A stretch of DNA of 64,000 bases from Simplicispira psychrophila DSM 11588 (GTDB taxonomy: Bacteria; Pseudomonadota; Gammaproteobacteria; Burkholderiales; Burkholderiaceae_C), in contig NZ_JHYS01000014.1 of the NCBI RefSeq assembly GCF_000688255.1, positions 1 through 64,000 on the forward strand, written 5' to 3'. Both the position numbers and the translations under genes were made by a program. Under the pieces are notes generated by a model that made no database searches, was not told the DNA's origin, and saw only the letters and a list, made by a program, of their open reading frames with translations. Each line of letters opens with the position of its first letter. The stretch's first letter is position 1. Of this stretch, positions 8,150 through 15,807 are shown in pieces.

Positions 8150-9058
8150 TTACAGCCAGTCGGCCACCAGCGAATCGAGCGCGCCCATCACATCGTTGGT
8201 CACCACGCCCACGCCCGGCTCGGCCACCAGTTCGGCCTCCATCAGCTTCTTGGCCACAAAGCGCAGCGCCTTGGGCACCACCAGAATGTTGGGGCTGATG
8301 CCCAGCGGGCGACCGTGGTCGCCGGTCTGCGTCTCCATCGCCAAGATGGCTTCTTTCAGGCTCTCGGCCGTCAGCGGCTTGTTGCTGGCGTGGGCCAGTT
8401 GCCAAAAGCCAAAGCCCGCATTGCGCCGCGCATCCACGCCGTACACATACTGCGCGCGGTTAAACACACCCTCGTCCGTCTCGCCGGTCAGCGAGACAAA
8501 GTTGGGGTTCTTGCGGTTCTGAAAAATCAGCGGCTTGAGCGCGCGGCGTGTCTCCAAGATGTACCAGCTCGGGCCAGCGCCGGCGTCGTCTGACACGTTG
8601 GACACGCTGACTTCTTTGCCCTTTTCATTGAGCACCTTATGGCCGGCGCTGAAAAACGGCTGGCCGTCGTAGCACAGCGCCGTGCGCCCGTCTTTGAGCA
8701 GGCCAAACACCAGCTGGTCGGGGTGCACCTCCACCGCGCGGCCCATCTCCTGCATCAGCGGGGTGTAGACGCCGTACTGGTCGTCTTCAATGGCGGTGCG
8801 CGGCACGCCCACCGTCAGCTCAAACGGCTTGTTTTTGATGGTGTAGCCGTGGTTGCCAATGGCGTGCACCACGCGGTCGCCCAGCCACTCGCGCAGGCCC
8901 GGCAATTGGCCCAGCCAGCCGTATTCTTCTGCCGCCGTGGTGCTGGGCACCGTAGTGGCAATCTGGCCGTACTGGCTCTCGGCCTGACCCAGACCGGCCT
9001 TGAAGGCCGCGTTAAACGCCACATACAGCGTCTTGAGGTTTGCGTTGTTTACTTGCAT
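8150..9058 (-). CDS. Major capsid protein, Mu gpT-like
   Basis: This 302-residue protein starts MQVNNANLKTLYVAFNAAFK and continues with the gpT signature (GLGQAESQYGQIATTVPSTT, EEYGWLGQLPGLREWLGDR). These are the N-terminal arm and early E-loop of the Mu-like HK97-fold capsid. Later phrases such as DQLVFGLLKDGR and FVSLTGETDEGVFNRAQYVYG also fit. The expected length is about 300 residues, so the gene looks complete. It follows the protease/scaffold and decoration genes, giving the usual maturation order. Confidence 0.92.
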   Translation of the reverse strand: MQVNNANLKTLYVAFNAAFKAGLGQAESQYGQIATTVPSTTAAEEYGWLGQLPGLREWLGDRVVHAIGNHGYTIKNKPFELTVGVPRTAIEDDQYGVYTPLMQEMGRAVEVHPDQLVFGLLKDGRTALCYDGQPFFSAGHKVLNEKGKEVSVSNVSDDAGAGPSWYILETRRALKPLIFQNRKNPNFVSLTGETDEGVFNRAQYVYGVDARRNAGFGFWQLAHASNKPLTAESLKEAILAMETQTGDHGRPLGISPNILVVPKALRFVAKKLMEAELVAEPGVGVVTNDVMGALDSLVADWL

Positions 9059-9079
9059 TTCAGTCTCTCTATTTGGTTA

Positions 9080-9469
9080 TCAGCCCACGCGCACCCACAC
9101 GCCGCGCTCGGTCACGTCCAGCACCGTGCCGGCCTGGCAGGTGCCGGTTTTTTGCACGGTGCAATCGTCCAGCGCGTAGCAGGCGGCACCAATGTCGGTG
9201 CGCGCCAGTGCGTCAGCGCCGGGCGCGTTATCAAAGCAAAACACCCCCAGCGCGCCAGCGGTCTGCGCATCGCCTGCAGCTTGCACGGCGCGCACACGGG
9301 CTACGGCACGCACTGGGGTAGTCGCTGCCGCCGTGGCAGGCGTAGCCAAGGCGGTAGCGCTCAGCACATACATCGCGCCGGCAAAAATCGTTGCGCCAGT
9401 GGCCAGCGGGTCGGCCACCAAGCGGCCATCGCGCTCGGGCGTGGTGCGGTCTTGGGTCAAAGCAGTCAT
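9080..9469 (-). CDS. Putative head decoration / capsid cement protein
   Basis: This 129-residue protein lies between the protease/scaffold and the major capsid gene, the usual place for a small decoration protein. It starts MTALTQDRTTPERDGRLVA, the kind of N-terminus seen in DUF2190-type or gpD-like cement proteins. The rest is Ala/Thr/Val-rich, beta-prone, and has a Cys-containing C-terminal third (CFDNAPGADAL, DDCTVQKTGTCQAG). Identity is inferred from position. Confidence 0.55.
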   Translation of the reverse strand: MTALTQDRTTPERDGRLVADPLATGATIFAGAMYVLSATALATPATAAATTPVRAVARVRAVQAAGDAQTAGALGVFCFDNAPGADALARTDIGAACYALDDCTVQKTGTCQAGTVLDVTERGVWVRVG

Positions 9470-9501
9470 TGAGTGGTACTCCTTGCGCTAAAAATTAAAA
9501 A

Positions 9502-10056
9502 TCAGTTGCTGCGGCCGCCGGCGTAGGCCTCGGGCGTCATGCCGCAGGCCACGGCTACCGCCATTTCAGAATCGCTCAGGCCATGCGGGTTGCCGCTCTG
9601 GTTGCCCTGCGGTGCCAGGCCCCGGGTCTGCGTGCCGGTCAGCGCCGCCATCGGCTGCGCCGCCGCCAAATAAGCACTCAGCGCCGCCACATCCTTGCCG
9701 CCCAGCTCGCGCGCCCACACCTCTAGCGCTGGCAGCAAGCGCCCGTCTTGCAGCGCCGGTGCCACCAAGTCATCGACTTGGCGCGTGCGCGACTGCGCCG
9801 TCAGCGCCGCCACTTGGGTTTGCAGCTCGCGTACCGCAGCCACGGGCACAAACAGCGCCGGGTCAGCGCCTTGGGTGCGCAGGCGGGCACAGGCGGCAGC
9901 CACCGCCGGGGCGTCCGCCTTGTTGTCCAGGCCCAGCTCTTGGTGCGCGGCATCCAGCTGCGTCTTCATGGCACCCAGCGCCTTGAGCGCGTCGTCTTCG
10001 CTGGTGGTATCGGGCAAGCCCAAGGCGGCTAGCAGTTTTTTTAGCAATTCATTCAT
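9502..10056 (-). CDS. Nested in-frame scaffold protein (Mu gpZ-like)
   Basis: Within the protease/scaffold gene, an ATG (MNELLKKLLAALGLPD) has GGAG nine bases upstream and would give a 184-residue scaffold alone. In Mu, the scaffold Z is known to be made from an internal in-frame start of gene I. The residues before this ATG (HPPAPETPA) look like a Pro-rich linker, consistent with a domain boundary. No further evidence can be seen in sequence alone. Confidence 0.5.
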   Translation of the reverse strand: MNELLKKLLAALGLPDTTSEDDALKALGAMKTQLDAAHQELGLDNKADAPAVAAACARLRTQGADPALFVPVAAVRELQTQVAALTAQSRTRQVDDLVAPALQDGRLLPALEVWARELGGKDVAALSAYLAAAQPMAALTGTQTRGLAPQGNQSGNPHGLSDSEMAVAVACGMTPEAYAGGRSN

Positions 10057-10662
10057 CGCGGGGGTCTCCGGTGCGGGGGGATGGTTCAAAGGGGTAAAAC
10101 GTGCGCTGGCAGCGGCCATCAGATTGATGGCCTCCATGCCGGCAATGGCGGGGTGATTGGTCAGCGCGCCCATCAAGATGCGCGTGACCTCACCCGTGCC
10201 CCGGGCGTACTCAAAAACGGGGGAGAAATAGCGGTACTCGCCCGCCTGCACCAGGCTGCGGGCGCGCTCAGTCAGCTCCGCCTGCGCAAACAGGCCTTGG
10301 CCTTCAATCCAGCGCAGGCCGTGCATCCAGCCCGCCGCCGGTGCGGGCTGGCCGTTGGCTTCTTTGTGCAGAGTCTGGTGCTCGTAGTCGATGACCGGGG
10401 GCTGCTGCGCATTGAAGGCTGCAATCACCCGCTGCGCCACCTGCGCATCCATGCGCCACGCGGGCACGTCCATCGCGCGCCCGTCAGACGGCGCAAAGTC
10501 CTGCCCCGGCGTCAGCTGCAGCAGCACATGCTGCGCAGGCACTGCTGCACCTGCAACAGCAGTAGCGGCAGCAGCACCAGCGGCCTTGGCGTCAAACGCG
10601 CAGGCCGCCACCGCAATGCAGTAAGGGGATAGGGTGGGGAAAGAAAGAGAAGCACTAGGCAT
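9502..10662 (-). CDS. Mu gpI-like prohead protease/scaffold
   Basis: This protein of about 386 residues combines a protease N-terminal half with a scaffold C-terminal half. The protease part has VIDYEHQTLH, AAGWMHGLRWIEGQGLFAQA and YRYFSPVFEY, phrases typical of the Mu gpI family, where Ser and His form the active site. The C-terminal part is helical and charged (LLKKLLAALGLPDTTSEDDA onward). Start: ATG at 10662 is preferred over an ATG 15 nt upstream, because the N-terminus (MPSASLSFPTLS) is Ser-rich; neither has a clear ribosome binding site. It heads the leftward late operon and lies just below a 12-bp element shared with the other late operon. Confidence 0.85.
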   Translation of the reverse strand: MPSASLSFPTLSPYCIAVAACAFDAKAAGAAAATAVAGAAVPAQHVLLQLTPGQDFAPSDGRAMDVPAWRMDAQVAQRVIAAFNAQQPPVIDYEHQTLHKEANGQPAPAAGWMHGLRWIEGQGLFAQAELTERARSLVQAGEYRYFSPVFEYARGTGEVTRILMGALTNHPAIAGMEAINLMAAASARFTPLNHPPAPETPAMNELLKKLLAALGLPDTTSEDDALKALGAMKTQLDAAHQELGLDNKADAPAVAAACARLRTQGADPALFVPVAAVRELQTQVAALTAQSRTRQVDDLVAPALQDGRLLPALEVWARELGGKDVAALSAYLAAAQPMAALTGTQTRGLAPQGNQSGNPHGLSDSEMAVAVACGMTPEAYAGGRSN

Positions 10663-10699
10663 GGCGCCATAGTGCAAGGCAAGGGGTGCGGGGGCCGAC

Positions 10700-10711
10700 T
10701 AAAGCGTTTTA
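10700..10711 (-). promoter_or_regulatory. Candidate late-activator site upstream of the leftward late operon
   Basis: Read leftward the element is TAAAACGCTTTA, about 23 bases upstream of the first possible ATG (10677) of the protease gene. The same 12 bases occur in the same orientation relative to transcription at 21732 upstream of the lysis operon. The near-dyad (TAAA..CG..TTTA) suits a dimeric activator such as the Mor protein encoded next door. Confidence 0.5.
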
Positions 10712-10743
10712 CAACTTAGCCCCCCGCTGGCGTGACAACCGCC

Positions 10744-11181
10744 TCAGGCGTCGCCCAAGCCCGGCAGGCGGCCTTGGCAGGTCTGGAATTGCTCCAGCTG
10801 CCAAGTGCCCACAATTTGGCGCACGCGCATCTCAGTCAGGCCGTAGCGCCGGGCCAACTGCGGGTAGTTGTTGCCCATAAATTCAGCGCACAGCCGCCGG
10901 TCGCGCGCGCTCAGACCCACGGCCATGCCCTTGGCCAAGTAAATCGGCTGGCCGCCCAGCTGCGTCGCCAGTGCATCGAGCTGCAGCAGCACCACCTGCG
11001 CCATCGCCACCAGCACCGCTAGCCAGGGCTCATTCGGGCAGTGCTGGCCGGCGCGCGCGTCTTGCAGCACCAAGGGCGTAAACAGGCACAGCGCCACCTC
11101 GCGCATCGTCTCCGTCAGTCCCTGCGGCAGCATGGCTTCGAGCACCTGCGCCTCGGCGCTGCTCAGGTAGCGCTGCGTCAT
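10744..11181 (-). CDS. Mor-type transcription activator
   Basis: This 145-residue protein has a Mor/C-type C-terminal helix-turn-helix (YPQLARRYGLTEMRVRQIV) preceded by RDRRLCAEFMGNN. In Mu, Mor turns on middle transcription and its relative C turns on late genes through dyad sites just upstream of weak promoters. The gene overlaps the end of gemA by 4 nt (ATGA) and is the last gene before the late operon, matching Mu order. A single Mor-like protein here could serve both late operons through the shared 12-bp elements. Confidence 0.85.
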   Translation of the reverse strand: MTQRYLSSAEAQVLEAMLPQGLTETMREVALCLFTPLVLQDARAGQHCPNEPWLAVLVAMAQVVLLQLDALATQLGGQPIYLAKGMAVGLSARDRRLCAEFMGNNYPQLARRYGLTEMRVRQIVGTWQLEQFQTCQGRLPGLGDA

Positions 11182-11621
11182 GCCGCACCCCCGCGCAGTT
11201 GCCAGGCCTTGAGCGCCTCAATCAGCACGTCCAGCTGCACATCGGTGGCAAAGCGCAGCGCACTCACCTGCACCGTGCGCTCCACCCAGGCATTCAGCGC
11301 GGCCGCGCTGGTGTTGCGCACCACGCCGTCGCGCCCCAGCTGATGCCACAGCGCCCACACCTTGCGCTCCTTGGGGCTGGCGGCAGCTTTGACCTGGTCG
11401 AATTTTGCCGCTGCGTAGGGGCGCTGGCGCGTGGGCTGCACCGCGCCCATGCGCTCGGCCAGCTTTTGCAGGTGGTCACGCACCGCGCCGCGCTGGGTAG
11501 GGGTCAAGTCCTTGCTGCTGGTCTTGCCGGTCAAGTTGGCCAGCAACGCGCGGTAGTCGCCATCTTGCAGCTGCAACTTGGACTTGAGCACGTGGATGGC
11601 GGCAATGTGGTTGGTGGCCAT
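11178..11621 (-). CDS. gemA: GemA-like protein (DUF1018)
   Basis: This 147-residue protein has the typical start (IAAIHVLKSKLQLQDGDYRA) and the SSKDLTPTQRGAVRDHL block. The later KVWALWHQLGRDGVVRN and VQLDVLIEALKAWQLR match the GemA family of Mu-like phages. GemA is associated with changes in host gene expression and DNA supercoiling in Mu. It overlaps mor by 4 nt. Length is normal for the family. Confidence 0.85.
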   Translation of the reverse strand: MATNHIAAIHVLKSKLQLQDGDYRALLANLTGKTSSKDLTPTQRGAVRDHLQKLAERMGAVQPTRQRPYAAAKFDQVKAAASPKERKVWALWHQLGRDGVVRNTSAAALNAWVERTVQVSALRFATDVQLDVLIEALKAWQLRGGAA

Positions 11622-11624
11622 GCG

Positions 11625-11843
11625 CTACCCCTGTTTCAATTTAAGCGCCACAGAGACGATTTCGGGGCCACTGGCACCCAGCGCCCCGGCATTTTCTTTG
11701 GGACGTTTTGGGACGGCATTGGGCGCGGCTGCGGTGCCTTGGTGGCCGATGGCGGCGGCCATGTGTGCCAGCAGCCGCACCGCATCAGCCCCGGTGGTGC
11801 GAATCGTCACGCCCTTGGCGGTTTCGCGCACGGTGATGCTCAT
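11625..11843 (-). CDS. Small early phage protein, unknown function
   Basis: This 72-residue protein (MSITVRETAKGVTIRTTGAD) has a beta-type N-terminal half and a flexible C-terminal half. It overlaps the DUF3164 gene by 4 nt and ends 3 nt before gemA starts, so it is clearly part of the early operon. No motif recognised. The small size and position between DUF3164 and gemA are common in B3-like phages. Confidence 0.6.
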   Translation of the reverse strand: MSITVRETAKGVTIRTTGADAVRLLAHMAAAIGHQGTAAAPNAVPKRPKENAGALGASGPEIVSVALKLKQG

Positions 11844-12499
11844 ACCGCCGCCACGTCCAAACTGATAGGCAAATACTCACCGGTGGTGTCGTTGCGCTCG
11901 TAGAAGCGGATGTAGGGCTTGGTGCTGGCGGTTTGCATACTGTCGGCAATGGCCTGCATGGCTTGCTGCCACGCCTCGTCGTGAATGGCCAGGCGACGCA
12001 GGCCCAGCACGCGGGCGGTGTTGATCTTGCCCTCTTTGTCGGTTTGGAAAGCATGGTTTACCAACACCAGCATGTTGTCATTGGCGCCTTCGCTCCACTG
12101 CTGCACGCATTCATCAATCAGCTCTTTGGCGGCCATCAACTGCTCGCCAAACACGATGCGATCTTGCATCTGGCGCACCAGCTTGAACTTGCCGTCAAAG
12201 CTGACCAGCGTGACGTTGCCCTTGTTGCCGCCACTTTTAACGCCGTACTGTTCCATGCTGGTGGACACCAGCGCGGCCACCTCTTGCATGGCATCGAGCT
12301 TGAATTTGCCCAGAGCGGCGCTGCTGGCCTTGGCCATGATGCACAGGTCGGTGACCACCTGGTGGCGCAGCTTGTCGATGTCTTTGACCTTGGCGTCGGG
12401 CACCAGGCTGCCGTGCTGGTCTTTCCAGTAGCCGGGGGGCGCTCCGGCCGTCGTGGGTACGGCGACAGTGGCCGTGTAGGTGGTGGTGATTGCGGTCAT
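11840..12499 (-). CDS. DUF3164 family protein
   Basis: This 219-residue protein carries the DUF3164 signature GYWKDQHGSLVPDAKVKDID, followed by a long helical region and the conserved GKFKLVRQMQDRIVFGEQL. The family is present in most Mu-like phages within the early operon and has no settled function; a link to DNA recombination has been suggested from context. A dispersed hairpin repeat separates it from the gene upstream, so it may have its own promoter. Length is normal. Confidence 0.85.
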   Translation of the reverse strand: MTAITTTYTATVAVPTTAGAPPGYWKDQHGSLVPDAKVKDIDKLRHQVVTDLCIMAKASSAALGKFKLDAMQEVAALVSTSMEQYGVKSGGNKGNVTLVSFDGKFKLVRQMQDRIVFGEQLMAAKELIDECVQQWSEGANDNMLVLVNHAFQTDKEGKINTARVLGLRRLAIHDEAWQQAMQAIADSMQTASTKPYIRFYERNDTTGEYLPISLDVAAV

Positions 12500-12521
12500 T
12501 GCAAATTCCTCTCAGGGGTGG

Positions 12522-12579
12522 TTAAAAAAGATAGCTGCTAGCGCTTGTCGAATAAGCGCTGCAGGCTGTTTTGGCTAAA
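12522..12579. repeat. Dispersed intergenic repeat copy inside the prophage
   Basis: The core AGCGCTT (7-nt loop) AAGCGCT is a perfect hairpin, flanked by ATAGCTGCT before it and GCAGGCTGTTTT after it. Diverged versions of the same block sit between host genes at about 32.2, 35.5, 42.8, 46.9 and 56.2 kb, so the prophage has picked up a host-type repeat. Confidence 0.65.
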
Positions 12580-12587
12580 TGCTGGAA

Positions 12588-12968
12588 TCAGCAGTGGCCA
12601 CGGCTGGCGACAGCGGCAAAGTCCATCGCACCAGGGCGAGTCGGAGCGAAGACGCGGGGGGCGTAGGTGCCCTCCATCACGTTGATGCGCCGGGGTGGCA
12701 CCAGGTTGAGTGCGGCGGGCGGCTCGGCTACAGCCGCAGCCACTGCGGTGCGTGCCGATGGCTGCACAAACCAGTGCTGTGCTCCATCCTTGTCCCAGCC
12801 AAAGTCCAGCCAGCTGTAGGCCACCAGGTTGCGTAAGCGCTTGAGCAACTGGCCCTTGGTCTCCTCAGGAAACTGAGCGCACAGGTCTTTTGCGGTGGCC
12901 TTGCCATGCGTGCGCAGGTAAGCGATGACGGCCACGCTTTCGGGGCCAAGAGCGGTTTTTCGGGTCAT
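12588..12968 (-). CDS. Putative winged-helix phage protein
   Basis: This 126-residue protein begins with a compact DNA-binding-like fold: SVAVIAYLRTHGKATAKDLC, then FPEETKGQLLKRLRNLVAYS and WLDFGWDKDG, the layout of a winged helix. The C-terminal third is Pro/Ala-rich and probably disordered. It overlaps the gene upstream by 4 nt. It may be a small regulator within the early operon. Not recognised as a named family. Confidence 0.55.
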   Translation of the reverse strand: MTRKTALGPESVAVIAYLRTHGKATAKDLCAQFPEETKGQLLKRLRNLVAYSWLDFGWDKDGAQHWFVQPSARTAVAAAVAEPPAALNLVPPRRINVMEGTYAPRVFAPTRPGAMDFAAVASRGHC

Positions 12969-13564
12969 GACTGAGCGGCTTTCTTTTTGCGTTCAATTTC
13001 TTCGCGGAATTTGCGCACCGTGGGGCTGGGGCCTGCCGGTGTAGCTGGGGCTGCCAGGCGCGGCGCTGGTTGCAGCGCCTGCGCCACCTGCACCGGCGCG
13101 TGGGTGGTAGCAGGGCGCGGCCCCATGCGCCGCTCTTGCTCGTGCTGCTGCTCTTGCGCGGCTTCGTGCTTGTCCGCCTGCGCGGCAACGATGGAGTACA
13201 GGTAGGCGTGGCCGGTCATCGGCAGGGTGAGCCTGTCATTGGCGCGGGCGCTGAGCATTTGCTCTATCGCCGCTGCCCATGCCGGCAGCGGCGCTGGCCA
13301 GTCGCGCCCTTTGTGCGTGATGGCGCGGCGCTCCAGGTCCGGCAGCAGCTGCGCCATCAGGCGCAATTTCTTGCTGTTGGTCAGGCGCTGCTTGGGCGGC
13401 GTGAACAGCGTCAGGTACTGCAGTACCAGGGTGCCCAGCGGCACGCTCAGGGTGACCATGCGGTCAAAGGTGCGGTCAGCCTCCAGGCGCCCCAAAATCT
13501 GCTCAAAATTCAGCGTGGCCGAGCACACCGGGCAGGCGAGGTTTTCAACAGAGGGGCTTACCAC
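12965..13564 (-). CDS. Early phage protein with N-terminal CxxC, GTG start
   Basis: The reading frame is open further upstream, but that part would overlap the preceding gene. The best start is GTG (VVSPSVENLACPVCSATL), which overlaps the stop of the gene before and gives 199 residues. The single CPVC pair may be half of a metal site. A helical core follows (LRLMAQLLPDLERRAITHKGR), and the C-terminus is Pro/Ala-rich and highly charged. Function unknown. Confidence 0.6.
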   Translation of the reverse strand: MVSPSVENLACPVCSATLNFEQILGRLEADRTFDRMVTLSVPLGTLVLQYLTLFTPPKQRLTNSKKLRLMAQLLPDLERRAITHKGRDWPAPLPAWAAAIEQMLSARANDRLTLPMTGHAYLYSIVAAQADKHEAAQEQQHEQERRMGPRPATTHAPVQVAQALQPAPRLAAPATPAGPSPTVRKFREEIERKKKAAQS

Positions 13565-13824
13565 AGCGCGGCTCCTTTGGTCAGCACCAGCACAGCAGCG
13601 GCCAGGGCCACGCCGGCCAGCAATGCGCCCAAGAGCTTGCGCAGGAGACCACGGCGTACACGCTTGGGCCCGCACTGCAGCACACCAGGGGCAAACGGAT
13701 AGTCCGCTCCCGAGAGTCGCTCTTGCAAAGCCAGTGCGTCGTAGTCGCACGTATCGCAGTCGGCACGGCCCTGGCACACGCCCAACTCAGCGCAAGTGCG
13801 CACGCGGATGTTGTTGGAAGTCAT
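13558..13824 (-). CDS. Cys-rich small membrane protein
   Basis: This 88-residue protein has a Cys-rich N-terminal half (RTCAELGVCQGRADCDTCDY, five Cys in a row of motifs) and a single C-terminal membrane segment (LLGALLAGVALAAAVLVL). The N-terminal part could bind a metal or form disulfides. It overlaps the larger membrane protein upstream by about 38 nt and the CxxC protein downstream by 7 nt, so the cassette is tightly packed. No known family recognised. Confidence 0.6.
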   Translation of the reverse strand: MTSNNIRVRTCAELGVCQGRADCDTCDYDALALQERLSGADYPFAPGVLQCGPKRVRRGLLRKLLGALLAGVALAAAVLVLTKGAALW

Positions 13825-14827
13825 CGATCAGCTTTCGTAAAAAGGCAAAAAAAGAGAAAAAAGGCAGGGCAAGCATCCGGCGGTCACGCCACGTAACAGG
13901 CCAACATCGCCAGTGCTCGGGCATGGTTTTGGTACGGCCCGATGGCTGCACGAGCGGCGACACAACAGCCTCTGTAGGCAATGGGGCCGGCTGTATGGGC
14001 GCTCGGGCAGATGCCGCAGCAGCAGTGCCGGCCTCAGCAGCTGCCACAGCCACCACCGGGGTGGGCAGGGCCAGCGTCCACAGCAACGCCGCCATCAACT
14101 CCAGCAGCAGGCTTTGCAACAGCGACGACAGCAGCGCTACCACGCCCGCATCCAGCCCGGTGATGGCCGCTAGACGTGCATCGACTGGGTCGCCAGCCTG
14201 CGCTGCGCGCTGGCGGTCTTGGCCCGCAGCCGCATCGGCCAGCTGGGTGCGCAAGGCACCGGCCCGCAGGGCACTGGCGCGCTCGTCCTGCAACGCTTGC
14301 ACCCGTGCAGCAGCGCCCTCTACGCTGGCCTGAGCGCTATGGCAACGCCCCTCAGACTGCGCAGCGCAACGCGCCAGCGCCGCCTGCGCCTGTGCCGCGC
14401 GCACGCTGGCCTGCGCCAGATCAGCAGCCACCGTGGGCAACGCCCGCGCCGCTGCATGGGCCTGCAACTCCGCCTGCAATGCCTGTGCATGTCCGCTGGG
14501 GGCTACCACGGCAGCCCGTTGCGCACCGGCGCGCTGTTGCACCCCGGCAAAGTAATGCGCGTGGTGGTACAGCGTGGCCAGCACACAGCCGACAAACAGC
14601 GCCTGCACCAGCCGGTTGCGCCGCGCCGCCAGTGCTGGCAGCAGATGCGCCCCCAGCACCAAGGCCACCGCCACGGCAGTCACCAGCACCCGGTCATCGC
14701 TGGTAGCGGCCCGCTCGGCAGCAGCGGCAGCGGCCATGGCAGCGCACACCCCCGACACCGCCAAGGCCAGCGCAGCAGAGACGCTGCGGCGCAGGGCCAT
14801 CAGGTAGCGCTGGGCCACGTTCAGCAC
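13787..14827 (-). CDS. Uncharacterised membrane protein with periplasmic-type coiled coil
   Basis: The preferred start is a GTG (VLNVAQRYLMALRR) overlapping the end of the MuB-like gene; an ATG nine codons later is the alternative. Three hydrophobic segments follow (residues about 15-35, 45-67, 70-90 of the predicted protein). Next comes a long Ala/Gln/Arg coiled-coil region with Cys residues (ARCAAQSEGRC), then another hydrophobic segment (VVALLSSLLQSLLLELMAAL) and a cytoplasmic-type tail. It resembles membrane proteins seen in some Mu-like phages but no function is known. Superinfection exclusion is one possibility. Confidence 0.55.
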   Translation of the reverse strand: MLNVAQRYLMALRRSVSAALALAVSGVCAAMAAAAAAERAATSDDRVLVTAVAVALVLGAHLLPALAARRNRLVQALFVGCVLATLYHHAHYFAGVQQRAGAQRAAVVAPSGHAQALQAELQAHAAARALPTVAADLAQASVRAAQAQAALARCAAQSEGRCHSAQASVEGAAARVQALQDERASALRAGALRTQLADAAAGQDRQRAAQAGDPVDARLAAITGLDAGVVALLSSLLQSLLLELMAALLWTLALPTPVVAVAAAEAGTAAAASARAPIQPAPLPTEAVVSPLVQPSGRTKTMPEHWRCWPVTWRDRRMLALPFFSFFAFLRKLIDDFQQHPRAHLR

Positions 14828-15807
14828 CCCCCAATCACTTGGGCATCCACCTGCGGCCAGCCAGCGCGGGTGGCGGCATTCATGGCACGGCACACCAAGT
14901 TATTCACCACCAGCGGAAAGCACTCGCTGCGGGCGTCGGTGGGCTTGCCGCCACGTGGGATGTGCACCAGACGGGCGCGGATGGCGTCGGCCGCATCGGG
15001 GGCAAACACGTCCTCGTACTTCAAATCAAAGCGGGCAAACTTGTGGCGCAGGTAGCCTTCCAGCTCACTGTCCAAAGGCTCCAGCTCTACCACTTCGCAG
15101 CGCTGCGCCACCTCGCGCACCTCGGCGTTCTGGCTGGACAGGCGATCGCGCAGCTCGGGCTGGCCGATCAGGGCAATGCCGACCAGGCGCTGCATACCGT
15201 CTTTGAGTTCCAGGAAGCGCTTGAGGTGCTTAAGCGTGGGCGATGGCAGGCAGTGCGCCTCTTCGATCACCAGCAGGTGGCGGCGGCCCGCGCGGCGGCT
15301 GGCCTTGAGCAGTTCGTGCACCTGACGAAAGCGCGCCTCGGGGCTGCTCTTGATCTTGAGCTGCGGATCCAGCGCGGCGCCAATGGCCTCGGCAATGTGG
15401 CTAGCCTTGAGCGTTTTGCCCTTTTGGTCATTGGCCTCCATGGCCAGCACGTAGGGGCGGATGATCACCACGTCGCGCTTGTCCGCCTTGATGCTCTCTT
15501 CCAGGTCTTCGGCCAGCGTGCTCTTGCCCGCGCCGCTCTCGCCCACCACGGCGACAAAGCCGTGGTGGTTGGCGCAATCGCTCAAAGTGGCGCGCACGTA
15601 GCGCACGCTGGCGGTTTGGAACACGTCGTCAGGGCTTTGCACGTCGTCCAAAAACGGGTTGCGTGGCAGGGCAAAGTGCTTACGCGCGTCGGAGCTAAGG
15701 GCTTCGTTTTGTAATAACATGGTTTCTTCCTTTGTGGTTTCGTTTGGTTTTGGGGTTACAGAGGCGGCCTCGGTGAGGGGCGAATTCACCGGGGCCAACC
15801 GTTTCAT
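14821..15807 (-). CDS. MuB-like transposition AAA ATPase
   Basis: This 328-residue protein starts at an ATG overlapping the transposase stop by 4 nt. It has a Walker A at residues 89-97 (GESGAGKST), a Walker B at about 178-184 (LLVIEEAH) and a sensor segment ALIGQPEL, the ExeA/TnsC/IstB type AAA layout. In Mu the equivalent protein, MuB, binds target DNA, activates the transposase and gives target immunity. The position directly after the transposase supports this role. The sequence class is closer to the B3/ExeA-like ATPases than to Mu MuB itself. Confidence 0.88.
   Translation of the reverse strand: MKRLAPVNSPLTEAASVTPKPNETTKEETMLLQNEALSSDARKHFALPRNPFLDDVQSPDDVFQTASVRYVRATLSDCANHHGFVAVVGESGAGKSTLAEDLEESIKADKRDVVIIRPYVLAMEANDQKGKTLKASHIAEAIGAALDPQLKIKSSPEARFRQVHELLKASRRAGRRHLLVIEEAHCLPSPTLKHLKRFLELKDGMQRLVGIALIGQPELRDRLSSQNAEVREVAQRCEVVELEPLDSELEGYLRHKFARFDLKYEDVFAPDAADAIRARLVHIPRGGKPTDARSECFPLVVNNLVCRAMNAATRAGWPQVDAQVIGGC

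Noticed and set aside
7166-8593. 475-codon plus-strand frame across capsid and connector genes
   Set aside because: Overlaps three recognised Mu-like genes on the other strand and has no recognisable domain.
12965-13777. Longer start for the CxxC protein
   Set aside because: The extra N-terminal residues are coded by the overlapping Cys-rich membrane protein gene; the GTG at 13564 fits the overlap pattern of the operon.
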